A stretch of DNA of 64,000 nt from Shewanella sp. (GTDB lineage Bacteria > Pseudomonadota > Gammaproteobacteria > Enterobacterales > Shewanellaceae): positions 1 to 64,000 of the forward strand of contig NZ_JABSSM010000018.1 of the NCBI RefSeq assembly GCF_013214165.1. The letters run 5' to 3'. Within the stretch, counting starts at the first letter, position 1; each line of letters begins with the position of its first letter. The notes under the pieces were generated by a model. The model was given only the letters and a program-made list of their open reading frames with translations, was not told where the DNA came from and did not search any database. Of the stretch, positions 49,676-58,192 are shown one piece after another. The position numbers and the translations under genes are program-made.

Positions 49676-49759
49676 CCTGCGGCTCGCTTATATGCAGATA
49701 CTTCTGCGAGACGCCGCAGGTACAGTCCCTGTAGGCTCTGCCAAAAAGTCCCTTTTTGG
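49676..49759. repeat. Hairpin-rich intergenic element related in style to the 103-bp family
   Basis: CCTGCGGC (49676-49683) pairs with GCCGCAGG (49713-49720). Inside is GCAGA-TACT-TCTGC (49694-49707), and after it ACA-gtccc-TGT and CCAAAAA-gtccc-TTTTTGG (to 49759). The motif order ACGCC-CAGGTAC, hairpin, GTAGG, hairpin resembles the family at 6493 and 3745. Confidence 0.5.
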
Positions 49760-49815
49760 AAGCTCGCAGCCGCTCTACACTGGATGATTTTCTCTCTTCG
49801 ATTGGGCCAACAGGC

Positions 49816-50173
49816 TATAATTCGGGTGTTTATGAGGGAGCTGATTTGGTATTTGGTTAGTTTACTGGATACCATAACTTTCTTGTTATCTAACGTCTGT
49901 CCGGCGAGGGATGTGCACTCTTACTTTTACAAGAGTCTGTGACATGCTGGCTCTTGATTTAATAAAAATCATCCATGGGAACTCTGCGGTTTCAAACAAC
50001 CTCCATGTTTAAGAGCCAGTTCGATATCCTTATCTCTCGCTCGGATAGTTTCACGCTGTGAAACCTCGCCCTGCTGTCGAAGGTCACAGCCGTATTAAAC
50101 CGAGCCATATATGGACGCTCTCCCCCCATCAAGACAATACCTCGCTAACTAAGGTATTTTTACCTTAGTTAGC
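49816..50173 (+). other. Candidate structured RNA or element with several nested helices
   Basis: A TATAAT box lies at 49816-49821 without a clear -35. Then come ACTCTT/AAGAGT (49917-49922 with 49931-49936), P1 CTGTGAC/GTCACAG (49937-49943 with 50083-50089) and P2 CTGGCTCTT/AAGAGCCAG (49947-49955 with 50011-50019). Inside P2 are GATTT/AAATC (49956-49970) and CATGG/CCATG (49974-49978 with 50003-50007) enclosing GGTT/AACC. Between P2 and the end of P1 is GTTTCAC/GTGAAAC (50048-50064). It ends at a 13-bp hairpin with a T-rich tail. No protein is encoded. It may be an RNA gene or a non-autonomous mobile element. Confidence 0.4.
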
Positions 50174-50185
50174 CTTTGATTTTTA
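50144..50185 (+). terminator. Strong hairpin, likely terminator of the structured element
   Basis: GCTAACTAAGGTA (50144-50156) pairs perfectly with TACCTTAGTTAGC (50161-50173) around TTTT. CTTTGATTTTT follows. Confidence 0.65.
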
Positions 50186-50220
50186 ACTAATCAAATTGCT
50201 ACTTTTTGTGACTCATAACC

Positions 50221-50262
50221 GGACAAGCTAATTGTCGCGAACTGGCCAAGTTAATTGTCGCC
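50221..50262. repeat. Two 23-bp-spaced direct repeats, transposon-end-like
   Basis: GGACAAGCTAATTGTCGC (50221) and GGCCAAGTTAATTGTCGC (50244) repeat once per 23 bp. Each holds a GACAA/TTGTC-type dyad. Such serial repeats resemble the transposase-binding sites at ends of Tn7-like, Tni-type or IS21-type elements. No transposase gene is present. Confidence 0.45.
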
Positions 50263-50300
50263 TAATACGAAATTCGGTGTTTTCGTTGTTTAGTCATGAA

Positions 50301-50326
50301 AAAGGCCGCAATTAGCGGCCTGATTT
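50301..50326 (-). terminator. Hairpin after the small secreted protein gene
   Basis: GGCCGC pairs with GCGGCC around AATTA. On the reverse strand it runs into TTTTTC, so it can terminate the gene ending at 50356. Confidence 0.75.
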
Positions 50327-50355
50327 TGGAGTGACTTTGAATTGATCTTAAAAAA

Positions 50356-50940
50356 TTAAGGCAGAACTCTAGGGTTAGGTTCAATAAAGACTCCAACACT
50401 TGTCGCGTATGGATCATAATGCCACTGAACATCCATGGGGCCTGCTAAAGCCTTTAGGTAAAACTCATCGTCACCATAATACGCCGTCAGACATTCTTCA
50501 TCGTATACCAATTCACCTAACAGATAACAGTTTGGGTATCTTGGTGCAATGCCATAGCCGTAACCGTCGTGGTATATAGGTGCGTTACTGCCAAAGCTGC
50601 TTTCTGCCCCTAGTTTGAACTTTATCGCATCAAATTCAATGGTATAATTTACATCGTGGATTAGGCTATTGTTTGAATAGTCTTCATCGGCAATTTGTGC
50701 ACTGACTTCACAGGCTATCTCGTGTTTGCCATCACTTTCACCCTCTAACAAATCGACGATATTGAATCTAATGATTCTTTCTAAAGAATCACCTGTAAAT
50801 AACGAATTATTATCGATAGCGCACTCTACTAACATAGATTTATTTATCTCATCCTCTTGAGATGGGTAAATAAAATCTAACTCGGTAGCAGAAACAGTTT
50901 GATAAGCGAGTAAACTGACTAATAGAATAGGGTATTTCAT
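50356..50940 (-). CDS. Secreted protein of unknown function
   Basis: 194 residues from ATG 50940. The N-terminus MKYPILLVSLLAYQTVSA|TELDF is a signal peptide, so it should be exported. The mature part is acidic, with three cysteines in the C-terminal third (NCYL, EECL). I recognise no domain. The frame extends to 50991, but the internal start gives the clean signal peptide. It is transcribed away from the subtilisin-like gene and sits in an accessory stretch. Confidence 0.65.
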   Translation of the reverse strand: MKYPILLVSLLAYQTVSATELDFIYPSQEDEINKSMLVECAIDNNSLFTGDSLERIIRFNIVDLLEGESDGKHEIACEVSAQIADEDYSNNSLIHDVNYTIEFDAIKFKLGAESSFGSNAPIYHDGYGYGIAPRYPNCYLLGELVYDEECLTAYYGDDEFYLKALAGPMDVQWHYDPYATSVGVFIEPNPRVLP

Positions 50941-51434
50941 TATTGTTAAATTCCATTTAACTAAAGTTTGACCCTTATTATATTCATCCATTGATGGTTA
51001 AACTATCGAAAAACGAACTGTATTTTGTCACTGAAAGTCGTTTTGTGACATTGATACGTTTATTTATACTATCTTATTTGTTCTTTTTTTGATTCGTTAG
51101 AGGTTTATCAATTACTCTTGTTTAGCGCTAAATTTATCGATGTGATAATGAGACGCTATAGCGAGTTTTAGAGTGATTTAAGAGCCATTCATGTCGGATG
51201 GTGAAACTGTCATGTTTGTTTTATTTTGTATCCAAGCCCGAAGGTAGAGTTTACTAAATACTCTAATCTGGTATTTTATCTGATGTCAGTTATTTACATT
51301 AGTTTAATATTGGCTTGGCTTGGTAGCTTGTGTTAGGGGCTGAAGATTATAAGGGGCTGACTCTATTTTCTATACCAAGGTGTGTCGGGTATTTGTGTGA
51401 ATTTCATTATAAAAATATAAAAACAAGGGAAAAC
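50941..51434. other. Divergent spacer before the discoidin/subtilisin gene
   Basis: Almost 500 AT-rich bases with no gene. A TAGAGT/ACTCTA hairpin lies near 51245-51266. Two promoters are expected. The frame of the next gene is open to 51330, but the residues before 51435 look like chance coding. Confidence 0.4.
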
Positions 51435-53249
51435 ATGATGCGTAAACTACTTATTAAGTCGTGTGTTGCAACGTCAATTATTGGTTCATTGTTATCTGTT
51501 CAGGCTATTTCAGCTGAAAGTAACAATATTGCCTTGGCTGATTTCGCCTTCGCGAATACTAGCCTGATATATGGTGATAAAGGCTATGAGGAAGATCCAC
51601 TTGGTATGGCAAGAGCCTTTGATGGCAATCCGTCAACTTCTTGGCATCCTGCCTTAACTCATGATTCTTGGTTAGGCCAGTTATTCCCAGAAGCAATGGA
51701 AGTTACCGGCTACGCCGTAAAGGGTTACATTGAGAACTTTAAAATTCAGGCGAGCCACGATGGTATTGCTTGGCAAACATTAGATTCTCAACTGCAACAG
51801 AGCCATATTAGTAGTGAGTTGACCTACTATGAAATTCCAAAGGGAAAGATTGGCGAGTATCAATATTATCGGCTCTATACCATAGGTGAAAACTATTCTG
51901 CCAACGTCCAAATGCTGGAGTTTTATGGTCAGCGTGGAGATGATGATACGGGCCAGCAAGAGGATGTGAGTTCTGCAGATTTTGCACTCTCAAGTTCTAA
52001 TTCCTGGGTAATGACCGACACAGCGTTCGAATATTTACCTGATCTGCATCGTTTAGCATTTGATAATGTTAGTGGTGGCTATTATTTTTCGGATAATACC
52101 TATTGGCGCCCAGCCAGCCAGGATAATGAATGGATAGCACAGAACTTTACCCGTCCTCAGAGAATTTCTAACTACAGCATACAGGCGCAATCAAAATATA
52201 TGGCGCCGGAGCATTGGTTGCTGCAGGCGAGTTTAGATGGTAATGACTGGGTGACGTTAGATGAAAGAAGCGGAGTGGATTTCGGTCCAGAAATGATGAA
52301 ACAAAGCTTCGAGGTTTCAGCAAGCCATCAGGGTTCTTATCAATATTATCGTCTGTATTTTCCATCCAATGTTAAGCCAATCGGAATCAGTGAAATTGAA
52401 TTGCTGACCGCATCTGCGACGACGTCACCCGTGCCAGAAGACGATGTGGTGATGCTGGTGACACGCGATTCGTTTGCTGATAAACCTTGGTACGATGAAG
52501 GCTCCCATGGCGGTTTTGTAATGGCTGTGGCTCAGGGGAAATATAATCACGAGCTTGATGTTGCCAATGAGGTGGTGTTTAAAACCTCTAATATCAATAG
52601 TGATCAACTAGACAGCTCACCGATAGACTTGTCAGAAGAGGCATTCAAAGCGGATGTGATAAACATAAGCTCGAGTACCTATAGTTATTCGGCTGGATTG
52701 AAAGGGCTAAAAAGCCTCAATGATTATTACCCTCAGCTGCCTTTAAAAATCACCTCTGCCGGTAACTCGAGCACAACCTGTACCGAGGAGGCTGCCCAGT
52801 TAGGACGGACTGTGGGGCTTAGCGCCAGTAGATTAGAGGAGTATTTTGCCGGCGTCGAGCAATCACAATGGGAACATCTCTACAAGGCATGTGATATGAC
52901 AGTCGTCGCCGCAATCGATAAAGCCCAGGCTAATAGTTGGATTGTGGTTGCCGGGTATTTCGGTGATCCCGAGCGTCCTCAAAAGCCATTCGGTATATTG
53001 AAAAATCACGGCGTTGTGGCGCCCTACACCATTAACGGCAAACAAGGAACAAGCTTCTCTAGCCCGTATGTCAGTGCACTTGCTGCCATGATAAAGACAC
53101 GCGCACCCGCACTGTCCGCCAGTGAACTGGCTAATATCATCTTTGTTACAGCAGATGATCTAGGTGAACCTGGTGTAGATGAAATCTGGGGCCATGGCTT
53201 GGTTAATCCCACCCGAGCAATGCAATATATGGATGAGCTAGGCTATTGA
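51435..53249 (+). CDS. Secreted protein with two discoidin-like modules and a subtilisin-like (S8) domain
   Basis: 604 residues. The signal peptide ends at about LLSVQAISA|ESNN. Two F5/8-type C (discoidin-like) modules follow: residues about 30-165 (FDGNPSTSWHP, FKIQASHDGIAWQTL, YQYYRLYTIG) and about 180-340 (LQASLDGNDWVTLDE, YQYYRLYFPSN). The last 250 residues carry S8 traces: Asp in VTRDSF, His in GSHGGFVMAVAQG, INISSS, SAGNSS and the Ser motif GTSFSSPYVSALAA, with WGHGLVNPTRA at the end. The triad seems present, but the Asp region is atypical, so activity is uncertain. AAGGGA precedes ATG 51435. It may bind and cut an extracellular polymer. Confidence 0.8.
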   Translation: MMRKLLIKSCVATSIIGSLLSVQAISAESNNIALADFAFANTSLIYGDKGYEEDPLGMARAFDGNPSTSWHPALTHDSWLGQLFPEAMEVTGYAVKGYIENFKIQASHDGIAWQTLDSQLQQSHISSELTYYEIPKGKIGEYQYYRLYTIGENYSANVQMLEFYGQRGDDDTGQQEDVSSADFALSSSNSWVMTDTAFEYLPDLHRLAFDNVSGGYYFSDNTYWRPASQDNEWIAQNFTRPQRISNYSIQAQSKYMAPEHWLLQASLDGNDWVTLDERSGVDFGPEMMKQSFEVSASHQGSYQYYRLYFPSNVKPIGISEIELLTASATTSPVPEDDVVMLVTRDSFADKPWYDEGSHGGFVMAVAQGKYNHELDVANEVVFKTSNINSDQLDSSPIDLSEEAFKADVINISSSTYSYSAGLKGLKSLNDYYPQLPLKITSAGNSSTTCTEEAAQLGRTVGLSASRLEEYFAGVEQSQWEHLYKACDMTVVAAIDKAQANSWIVVAGYFGDPERPQKPFGILKNHGVVAPYTINGKQGTSFSSPYVSALAAMIKTRAPALSASELANIIFVTADDLGEPGVDEIWGHGLVNPTRAMQYMDELGY

Positions 53250-53284
53250 TATGAGAGGCGTCTTGTTGCCTAAATAAATAGAAT

Positions 53285-53349
53285 CTTTGGCCATAATGAC
53301 GATGAGATCACCTAAGTGAAAGGGGGATCTTAGGTCATTATGGCCAAAG
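53285..53349. repeat. Long hairpin after the subtilisin-like gene
   Basis: CTTTGGCCATAATGA (53285-53299) pairs perfectly with TCATTATGGCCAAAG (53335-53349). Inside it ACCTAAG (53310-53316) pairs with CTTAGGT (53329-53335). No T-run follows on either strand. Confidence 0.8.
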
Positions 53350-53714
53350 CACTCCGCTATAGGATGTAACCAAGGTAATACTGGAGCCAGAAATAATATG
53401 GCGACCCTGTGTCAGGGGTGTTCTCTGCCATGACTAACAAAGCGCTATCAATCCTAGGTGTACAGTTAACTATACTCAAAGAAGGCTCAAACAAGACGAA
53501 ATTATAGGGTTTGGCTAAGGCGATCTGAAAGAATATTGATCTAGCTAACATATGGCGCGATAGTTTTATGCCATATTAAACACATCCTTAGGTGCCACTG
53601 TTTAACATCTGCTGGCTCATAGCTAATATTAATGCATGACGCTAAATCCATGGCACAAACTCGTTAAGCCGTGTAAGTACACACTAACCATTCTATATAA
53701 TGAGATAACACCCA
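53350..53714. other. Non-coding stretch before the small exported protein
   Basis: No gene that I can support. Short reverse frames here lack ribosome sites and family features. The promoter of the next gene must lie near its end. Confidence 0.4.
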
Positions 53715-54071
53715 ATGAATATATTTAATAAAGTATTATTTGCCTCAACTTTAAGCATAGCAGCAGTGACGGGTGTAGCGCAGGCAAGTGACCTAACATG
53801 CAAGGTAAAAGGTGGTGATGATATCACTATGATTAATATAAATATTCTGCGTTCGAATGAGCCGGTAGTTAAGATTGATGGTGGCTACAAGACACCGATA
53901 CTGAGTAACATTTATCGAATCGATGGCGTTGATGGTCAAGACATTAGCGCAACGCCAACCTATCTTTCATACAATCAATATCCGTTAGCTGATCACAAGT
54001 TGCTTGCTACAATACAAGTTTATGGCGAAGAGGCTGTGACAGGCCTTTGTATCGTGACTGATGAAATCTAA
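53715..54071 (+). CDS. Small exported protein of unknown function
   Basis: 118 residues. The signal peptide MNIFNKVLFASTLSIAAVTG ends at VAQA|SDLTC. The mature 94 residues have two cysteines (LTCKV and GLCIV), one near each end, that could form a disulfide. No domain is recognised. It sits alone between the discoidin/subtilisin gene and a reverse PilZ gene. Confidence 0.6.
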   Translation: MNIFNKVLFASTLSIAAVTGVAQASDLTCKVKGGDDITMININILRSNEPVVKIDGGYKTPILSNIYRIDGVDGQDISATPTYLSYNQYPLADHKLLATIQVYGEEAVTGLCIVTDEI

Positions 54072-54118
54072 GCCGCAGAGTTTATCGGGGACAAACCTTA
54101 ACTTAATATGGCTCTAAG

Positions 54119-54493
54119 TCAGTTGTCCTGACTTTCGTGATCAACAATAAACAGCTCAAGTTCACGATTAAGCATGGATGAATCACCGGTATTGAGCTCG
54201 ATCATGCGGCGAAGGTGACTGATGCTATCCACATCTATATACTCACACCTGAGGCCCAGACGGCCGAATTTTTGATGGATAAGGCGGGTCTCCATCTGCA
54301 TCTCGATATCTGATCCCTGAAGAGTGAAACTGAGAATGATGGGCGTATTATCTACTGTAAAGGAGTCTGGTTCCCCAACAAGTGCACCATTGAGACTAAT
54401 ATCGAGAATCTTAGTCGTCCAGACCTTATCTGCCTGAGTCAGCTTTGCGCCAGTGGCATATAGAATCCTTGAAAATTTACGTTTCTCGTCCAT
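54119..54493 (-). CDS. Small PilZ-domain protein
   Basis: 124 residues, a stand-alone PilZ domain. RKFSRI (residues 5-10) supplies RxxxR and LDISLNGALV (about 31-40) supplies DxSxxG, so c-di-GMP binding is expected. AGGAAG lies just before the ATG. It resembles the short PilZ receptors of Vibrio and Pseudomonas. The partner is unknown. It is convergent with the small exported protein gene. Confidence 0.88.
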   Translation of the reverse strand: MDEKRKFSRILYATGAKLTQADKVWTTKILDISLNGALVGEPDSFTVDNTPIILSFTLQGSDIEMQMETRLIHQKFGRLGLRCEYIDVDSISHLRRMIELNTGDSSMLNRELELFIVDHESQDN

Positions 54494-54766
54494 AACGCTT
54501 CCTTATTAACCTTTAATCATAATAGCTTTAATTTAGCTTTAGCATGGCATTAGTATAAGCCTATGCCAACTTATAATGAGTGTAACTCCCCGGAATTTTT
54601 ATTAGGCATAAAGAGCTTAAAAGAGCAGAGGCCAAAGAATATATTGCCAAAGTCGCTATTTTCTAGCTAGTGATGCTGCCTGATGTTGTTTGAATCCTTA
54701 TTCCCGCTAAACAGTGATATAATTCGCGGCATTCTCTCTGTTGCTTTAATCTAGGTATTTACCCGT

Positions 54767-56068
54767 ATGTCTGAACTCGTCGACTCTGTTACTCATCATG
54801 GATTTTCATCCTTATCCCTAAGACCAGAATTGCTGCAGGTTTTGACCGAATTAGGCTATAGCCAGCCTACACAGATCCAGACTCAGGCTATACCGGCCAT
54901 TTTAGCTGGGCAGGACATCATGGCTGGTGCCCAAACTGGCTCGGGAAAAACCGCCGCGTTTGCGCTGCCTATCCTGCAAAAGTTGAGTGAACCGCTACTC
55001 AGACTAGATGAAAAGAACCAGCTGGAGCCTGAGGCAGCATCTTGCTCTCGAGTACCTGGCATTCGTGCCCTAGTGTTGACGCCAACCCGTGAACTCGCCC
55101 TCCAGGTCCATGGGAGTTTCGTTAAATACGCTAAGCAGACTCGGCTCAAATCAGCTCTGGTATATGGCGGCGTCAGCATAGATGCTCAGGCTCAGATCTT
55201 AGCGGCCAGAGTCGATATCTTGGTTGCAACCCCGGGGCGTCTGCTGGATCACTTAAGGCGTGGATCTATGAGCCTTAATGAACTTGAGTTTTTGGTATTC
55301 GATGAAGCCGACCGCATGTTGGATATGGGCTTTAAAGACGAGATAGATGCCATCGTCAAACAGCTGCCTAAGACTCGCCAAACCTTGTTGTTTTCTGCCA
55401 CCTTCGACGAATCACTCTATGGCTTGAGTCAATCACTATTACGCTGTCCTAAACGTATCGAGGTGGGTGAGCGAAATGCCGCGGCTGTCGAAATTGAGCA
55501 GCGGGTTTATGCGGTCGACAGTGACAGAAAGCTTGCCCTAATCACTCATCTTATCGAGTCGGGTAAGTTACAGCAGGTACTCATTTTTAGCCGTAAGAAG
55601 CTGGCCGCCGACAAGCTGGCCACTAACTTAACCAAGGCGGGAATTGAGGCCCAGGCGTTTCATGGTGATCTCTCTCAGGGTGCACGGGAAAAGGTGCTGC
55701 AAAGTTTTAAGGATGGTGAGGTTCGCGTGCTGGTGGCCACCGATGTTGCTGCAAGGGGGATAGATATTATCGACCTTAACTATGTGGTCAACTATGAATT
55801 GCCCTATAAGGCCGAGGATTATGTTCATCGAATCGGCCGCACGGGCCGCGCCGGTAATAAAGGCGTTGCAATCACATTACTCTGTCGTGAAGATGAACAC
55901 CTGCTGGAAGAAGTCGAAGTCGTGCTCGATAAGCGATTGCCTCAGCAATGGTTAGCAGGCTTTGAGCCTGATCTGACTAAGAGTGTAGATACACCCAGAA
56001 AAGGAGGGAGAAATGCCCACAAGCAGCGCGCCAAGAAGCGAGCTAATGGCGACAGACGAGGTCGTTAA
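54767..56068 (+). CDS. rhlE: DEAD-box ATP-dependent RNA helicase, RhlE type
   Basis: 433 residues. Motifs in order: Q motif [10 protein letters not shown] (about 34), I AQTGSGKT (about 55), Ia [14 protein letters not shown] (about 179), [29 protein letters not shown]. The tail is short and basic ([18 protein letters not shown]). The closest E. coli protein is RhlE, a helicase of ribosome assembly and RNA turnover. Upstream is a 273-bp spacer with no other gene. Confidence 0.92.
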   Translation: MSELVDSVTHHGFSSLSLRPELLQVLTELGYSQPTQIQTQAIPAILAGQDIMAGAQTGSGKTAAFALPILQKLSEPLLRLDEKNQLEPEAASCSRVPGIRALVLTPTRELALQVHGSFVKYAKQTRLKSALVYGGVSIDAQAQILAARVDILVATPGRLLDHLRRGSMSLNELEFLVFDEADRMLDMGFKDEIDAIVKQLPKTRQTLLFSATFDESLYGLSQSLLRCPKRIEVGERNAAAVEIEQRVYAVDSDRKLALITHLIESGKLQQVLIFSRKKLAADKLATNLTKAGIEAQAFHGDLSQGAREKVLQSFKDGEVRVLVATDVAARGIDIIDLNYVVNYELPYKAEDYVHRIGRTGRAGNKGVAITLLCREDEHLLEEVEVVLDKRLPQQWLAGFEPDLTKSVDTPRKGGRNAHKQRAKKRANGDRRGR

Positions 56069-56154
56069 TAGCGAGTTTATACTTGAGTCGATGCTCCATA
56101 TTACTGATAGCCTGCCACAGCCTTATAAATTTAAGAGACCAAAGGTATAAAATT

Positions 56155-57531
56155 ATGCAGTCCGAACAGACTAGCCCTACACAAGATACATCGTTAGATA
56201 CACAAACTCATTCCGCTTCTTTCCTGGATAGCTACTTCTGTATTACTCAACGTGGCAGCACCCTAAAACGTGAACTCATCGCAGGGTTAACCACCTTTCT
56301 GGCTATGGTCTATTCGGTGATCGTGGTGCCGAACATGTTAGGCATCGCAGGTTTTGACCCCGGCGCCGTGTTTATCTCCACCTGCATGATAGCCGCATTC
56401 GGCTCTTTATTGATGGGCTTATGGGCTAACTTACCCATGGCCATAGGTTGTGCTATTTCATTAACGGCTTTTACCGCTTTTAGCATGGTCTTGGGCCAGG
56501 GGATCTCTATTCCAGTAACCTTAGGTGCCATTTTCTTGATGGGAGTGGTATTCACATTTGTGAGTGTGACCGGACTACGTCAGTGGATACTGACTAACCT
56601 GCCCAAGGGTATAGCCCATGGGACAGGTATCGGTATCGGGCTGTTCCTCTTGCTGATCGCCACTAATAGTGTACAGCTCATCGTCGGCAGTGATGCCGGA
56701 CTGCCTGTTAAACTGGGTGATATTACCAGTCTGCCTGTGATTGCAGCCATTGTCGGTCTGGCCGCCACCATAGGTTTTGAGCGTCGCGGAGTACCAGGAG
56801 GGATCTTGATCGTGATCGTTGCCTTGTCGGCTTTCGGTCTGATATTCGACCCTGCGGTTAAATATCAAGGTCTGTTCGCCTGGCCGGATCTTATGTCAGA
56901 GCAGTCTCTTATCGGTCAGCTGGATATCATGGGGGCCTTGAATCCTGTGGTTCTGCCAATTGTATTAGCCTTGGTGATGACGGCGATATTCGATGCGACC
57001 GGCACGATACGCGCCGTTGCAGGGCAAGCCGAACTGCTCGATAAAGATGATAACATCGTCGGTGGTAGCAGGGCGTTAACCTCAGATTCAGTCAGTAGCA
57101 TAGTTGCAGGTGCGGTTGGCGGAGCACCTGCCGCCGTGTATATAGAGTCAGCCGCTGGCACCGCAGCCGGTGGTAAGACGGGACTCACGGCAACTATAGT
57201 CGGCCTGTTATTTGTGATGATGATGTTCCTCGCGCCGCTGAGCTATCTGGTGCCTGCTTATGCCACGGCACCGGCGCTTATGTATGTGGGTCTCTTGATG
57301 CTGAGTAACGTCACTAAGCTGGACTTTACTGACAAGGTCGATGCCATGGCGGGATTGACCTGTGCCATCTTCATCATCTTAAGTTCTAATATCGTTACCG
57401 GCATCATGCTGGGTTTCGTCACTCTGGTGATTGGCCGTATATGTAGTGGCGAATGGCGCGCGCTCAAGCCTGGCGTAATAGCCATTACCTTAGGCCTGGT
57501 TATCTTCTATATGGGGGGCTGGGCGATATAA
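56155..57531 (+). CDS. NCS2-family purine permease, GhxP-like
   Basis: 458 residues with about 12 to 14 membrane helices. It follows E. coli GhxP (guanine/hypoxanthine permease) closely: [95 protein letters not shown] and the terminal YMGGWAI. It would import guanine or hypoxanthine with protons. AAAGG nine bases before ATG 56155 sets the start; the open frame from 56083 is too far from any ribosome site. It complements the nucleoside salvage genes 14 kb away. Confidence 0.92.
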   Translation: MQSEQTSPTQDTSLDTQTHSASFLDSYFCITQRGSTLKRELIAGLTTFLAMVYSVIVVPNMLGIAGFDPGAVFISTCMIAAFGSLLMGLWANLPMAIGCAISLTAFTAFSMVLGQGISIPVTLGAIFLMGVVFTFVSVTGLRQWILTNLPKGIAHGTGIGIGLFLLLIATNSVQLIVGSDAGLPVKLGDITSLPVIAAIVGLAATIGFERRGVPGGILIVIVALSAFGLIFDPAVKYQGLFAWPDLMSEQSLIGQLDIMGALNPVVLPIVLALVMTAIFDATGTIRAVAGQAELLDKDDNIVGGSRALTSDSVSSIVAGAVGGAPAAVYIESAAGTAAGGKTGLTATIVGLLFVMMMFLAPLSYLVPAYATAPALMYVGLLMLSNVTKLDFTDKVDAMAGLTCAIFIILSSNIVTGIMLGFVTLVIGRICSGEWRALKPGVIAITLGLVIFYMGGWAI

Positions 57532-57540
57532 TGGAATATA

Positions 57541-57566
57541 GGTCCTAGGTGCAAGCTCCTAGGACC
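57541..57566. terminator. Hairpin between convergent ghxP-like and CBS genes
   Basis: GGTCCTAGG pairs perfectly with CCTAGGACC around TGCAAGCT. Only a short T-run follows, so it may be a CTAG-type repeat rather than a terminator. Confidence 0.5.
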
Positions 57567-57572
57567 GATTTC

Positions 57573-57989
57573 TTAGCTCGAAAAAGCTTTTAACAGATCT
57601 TTCCAGGTGATGATGCCTATTAGCCTTCCCTTATCTAAAACGGGTAATGACCCTATATCATGCTCGAGCAGCTGCTCACTGGCCTGCCTGATGGTTTGAT
57701 TTGGCGATATGGTGATAGGGTTTCTAGTCATCACCTGATGCGCTCTTCTTTGCAGGGTCTCACTGTCACGTTCGGTTTCGTTGATATTGCCTATATTGGG
57801 GCTCAAGGCTCTTAGATAATCGCGTTCAGACAGTATTCCCTGCAGCTTATCGTGTTCGATAACCAGTAGGTGATGGAAGGGGGCATTATCAAATATCTCC
57901 TTGGCCACTGTGAGCCTATCGTCCATCTCTATGGTGACGATGCGGGTGATCATGATCTCCGATACTCTCATGTCCAGTTTTAAGTTCAT
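57573..57989 (-). CDS. CBS-domain pair protein
   Basis: 138 residues with two CBS motifs and nothing else: MRVSEIMITRIVTIEMDDRL to about 60, and VMTRNPITISPNQTIRQASE to the end, closing with GIITWKDLLKAF. Such Bateman modules bind adenine nucleotides and regulate a partner. GGGAGG precedes the ATG. No partner can be named; the flanking genes are a purine permease and a YjiH-type protein. Confidence 0.9.
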   Translation of the reverse strand: MNLKLDMRVSEIMITRIVTIEMDDRLTVAKEIFDNAPFHHLLVIEHDKLQGILSERDYLRALSPNIGNINETERDSETLQRRAHQVMTRNPITISPNQTIRQASEQLLEHDIGSLPVLDKGRLIGIITWKDLLKAFSS

Positions 57990-58146
57990 ACAAGCCTCCC
58001 GTCACAACGTTGTAACACGTGTTTACATATTTATAACAGTTACATAAGGTGGAGGGAAGTGAATCTTCTATGGTATTTTTCCATTGGTATAGGTGCAGCA
58101 GCTAACAATAAAAGTGCGTACCAGAGAGGGGACAATAAAAAATAGA

Positions 58147-58180
58147 CAAAAAAAAGAGTGGCAGAGCCACTCTTTTTTTG
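58147..58180. terminator. Terminator of the YjiH-type gene
   Basis: AAAAGAGTGGC pairs with GCCACTCTTTT around AGA, with A- and T-runs on the two flanks, so it can work in both directions. Confidence 0.9.
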
Positions 58181-58192
58181 GGGGAGGGTCAT

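Noticed and set aside
49666..49875. 69-codon reverse frame in the spacer after radA
   Set aside because: It lies across the hairpin element, lacks a convincing ribosome site and resembles no protein.
51330..51434. Longer N-terminus of the discoidin/subtilisin protein
   Set aside because: The extra 35 residues would hide the signal peptide, and the ribosome site AAGGGA lies just before 51435.
53357..53551. 64-codon reverse frame before the small exported protein gene
   Set aside because: There is no ribosome site, no conserved feature, and its composition is like the surrounding spacer.
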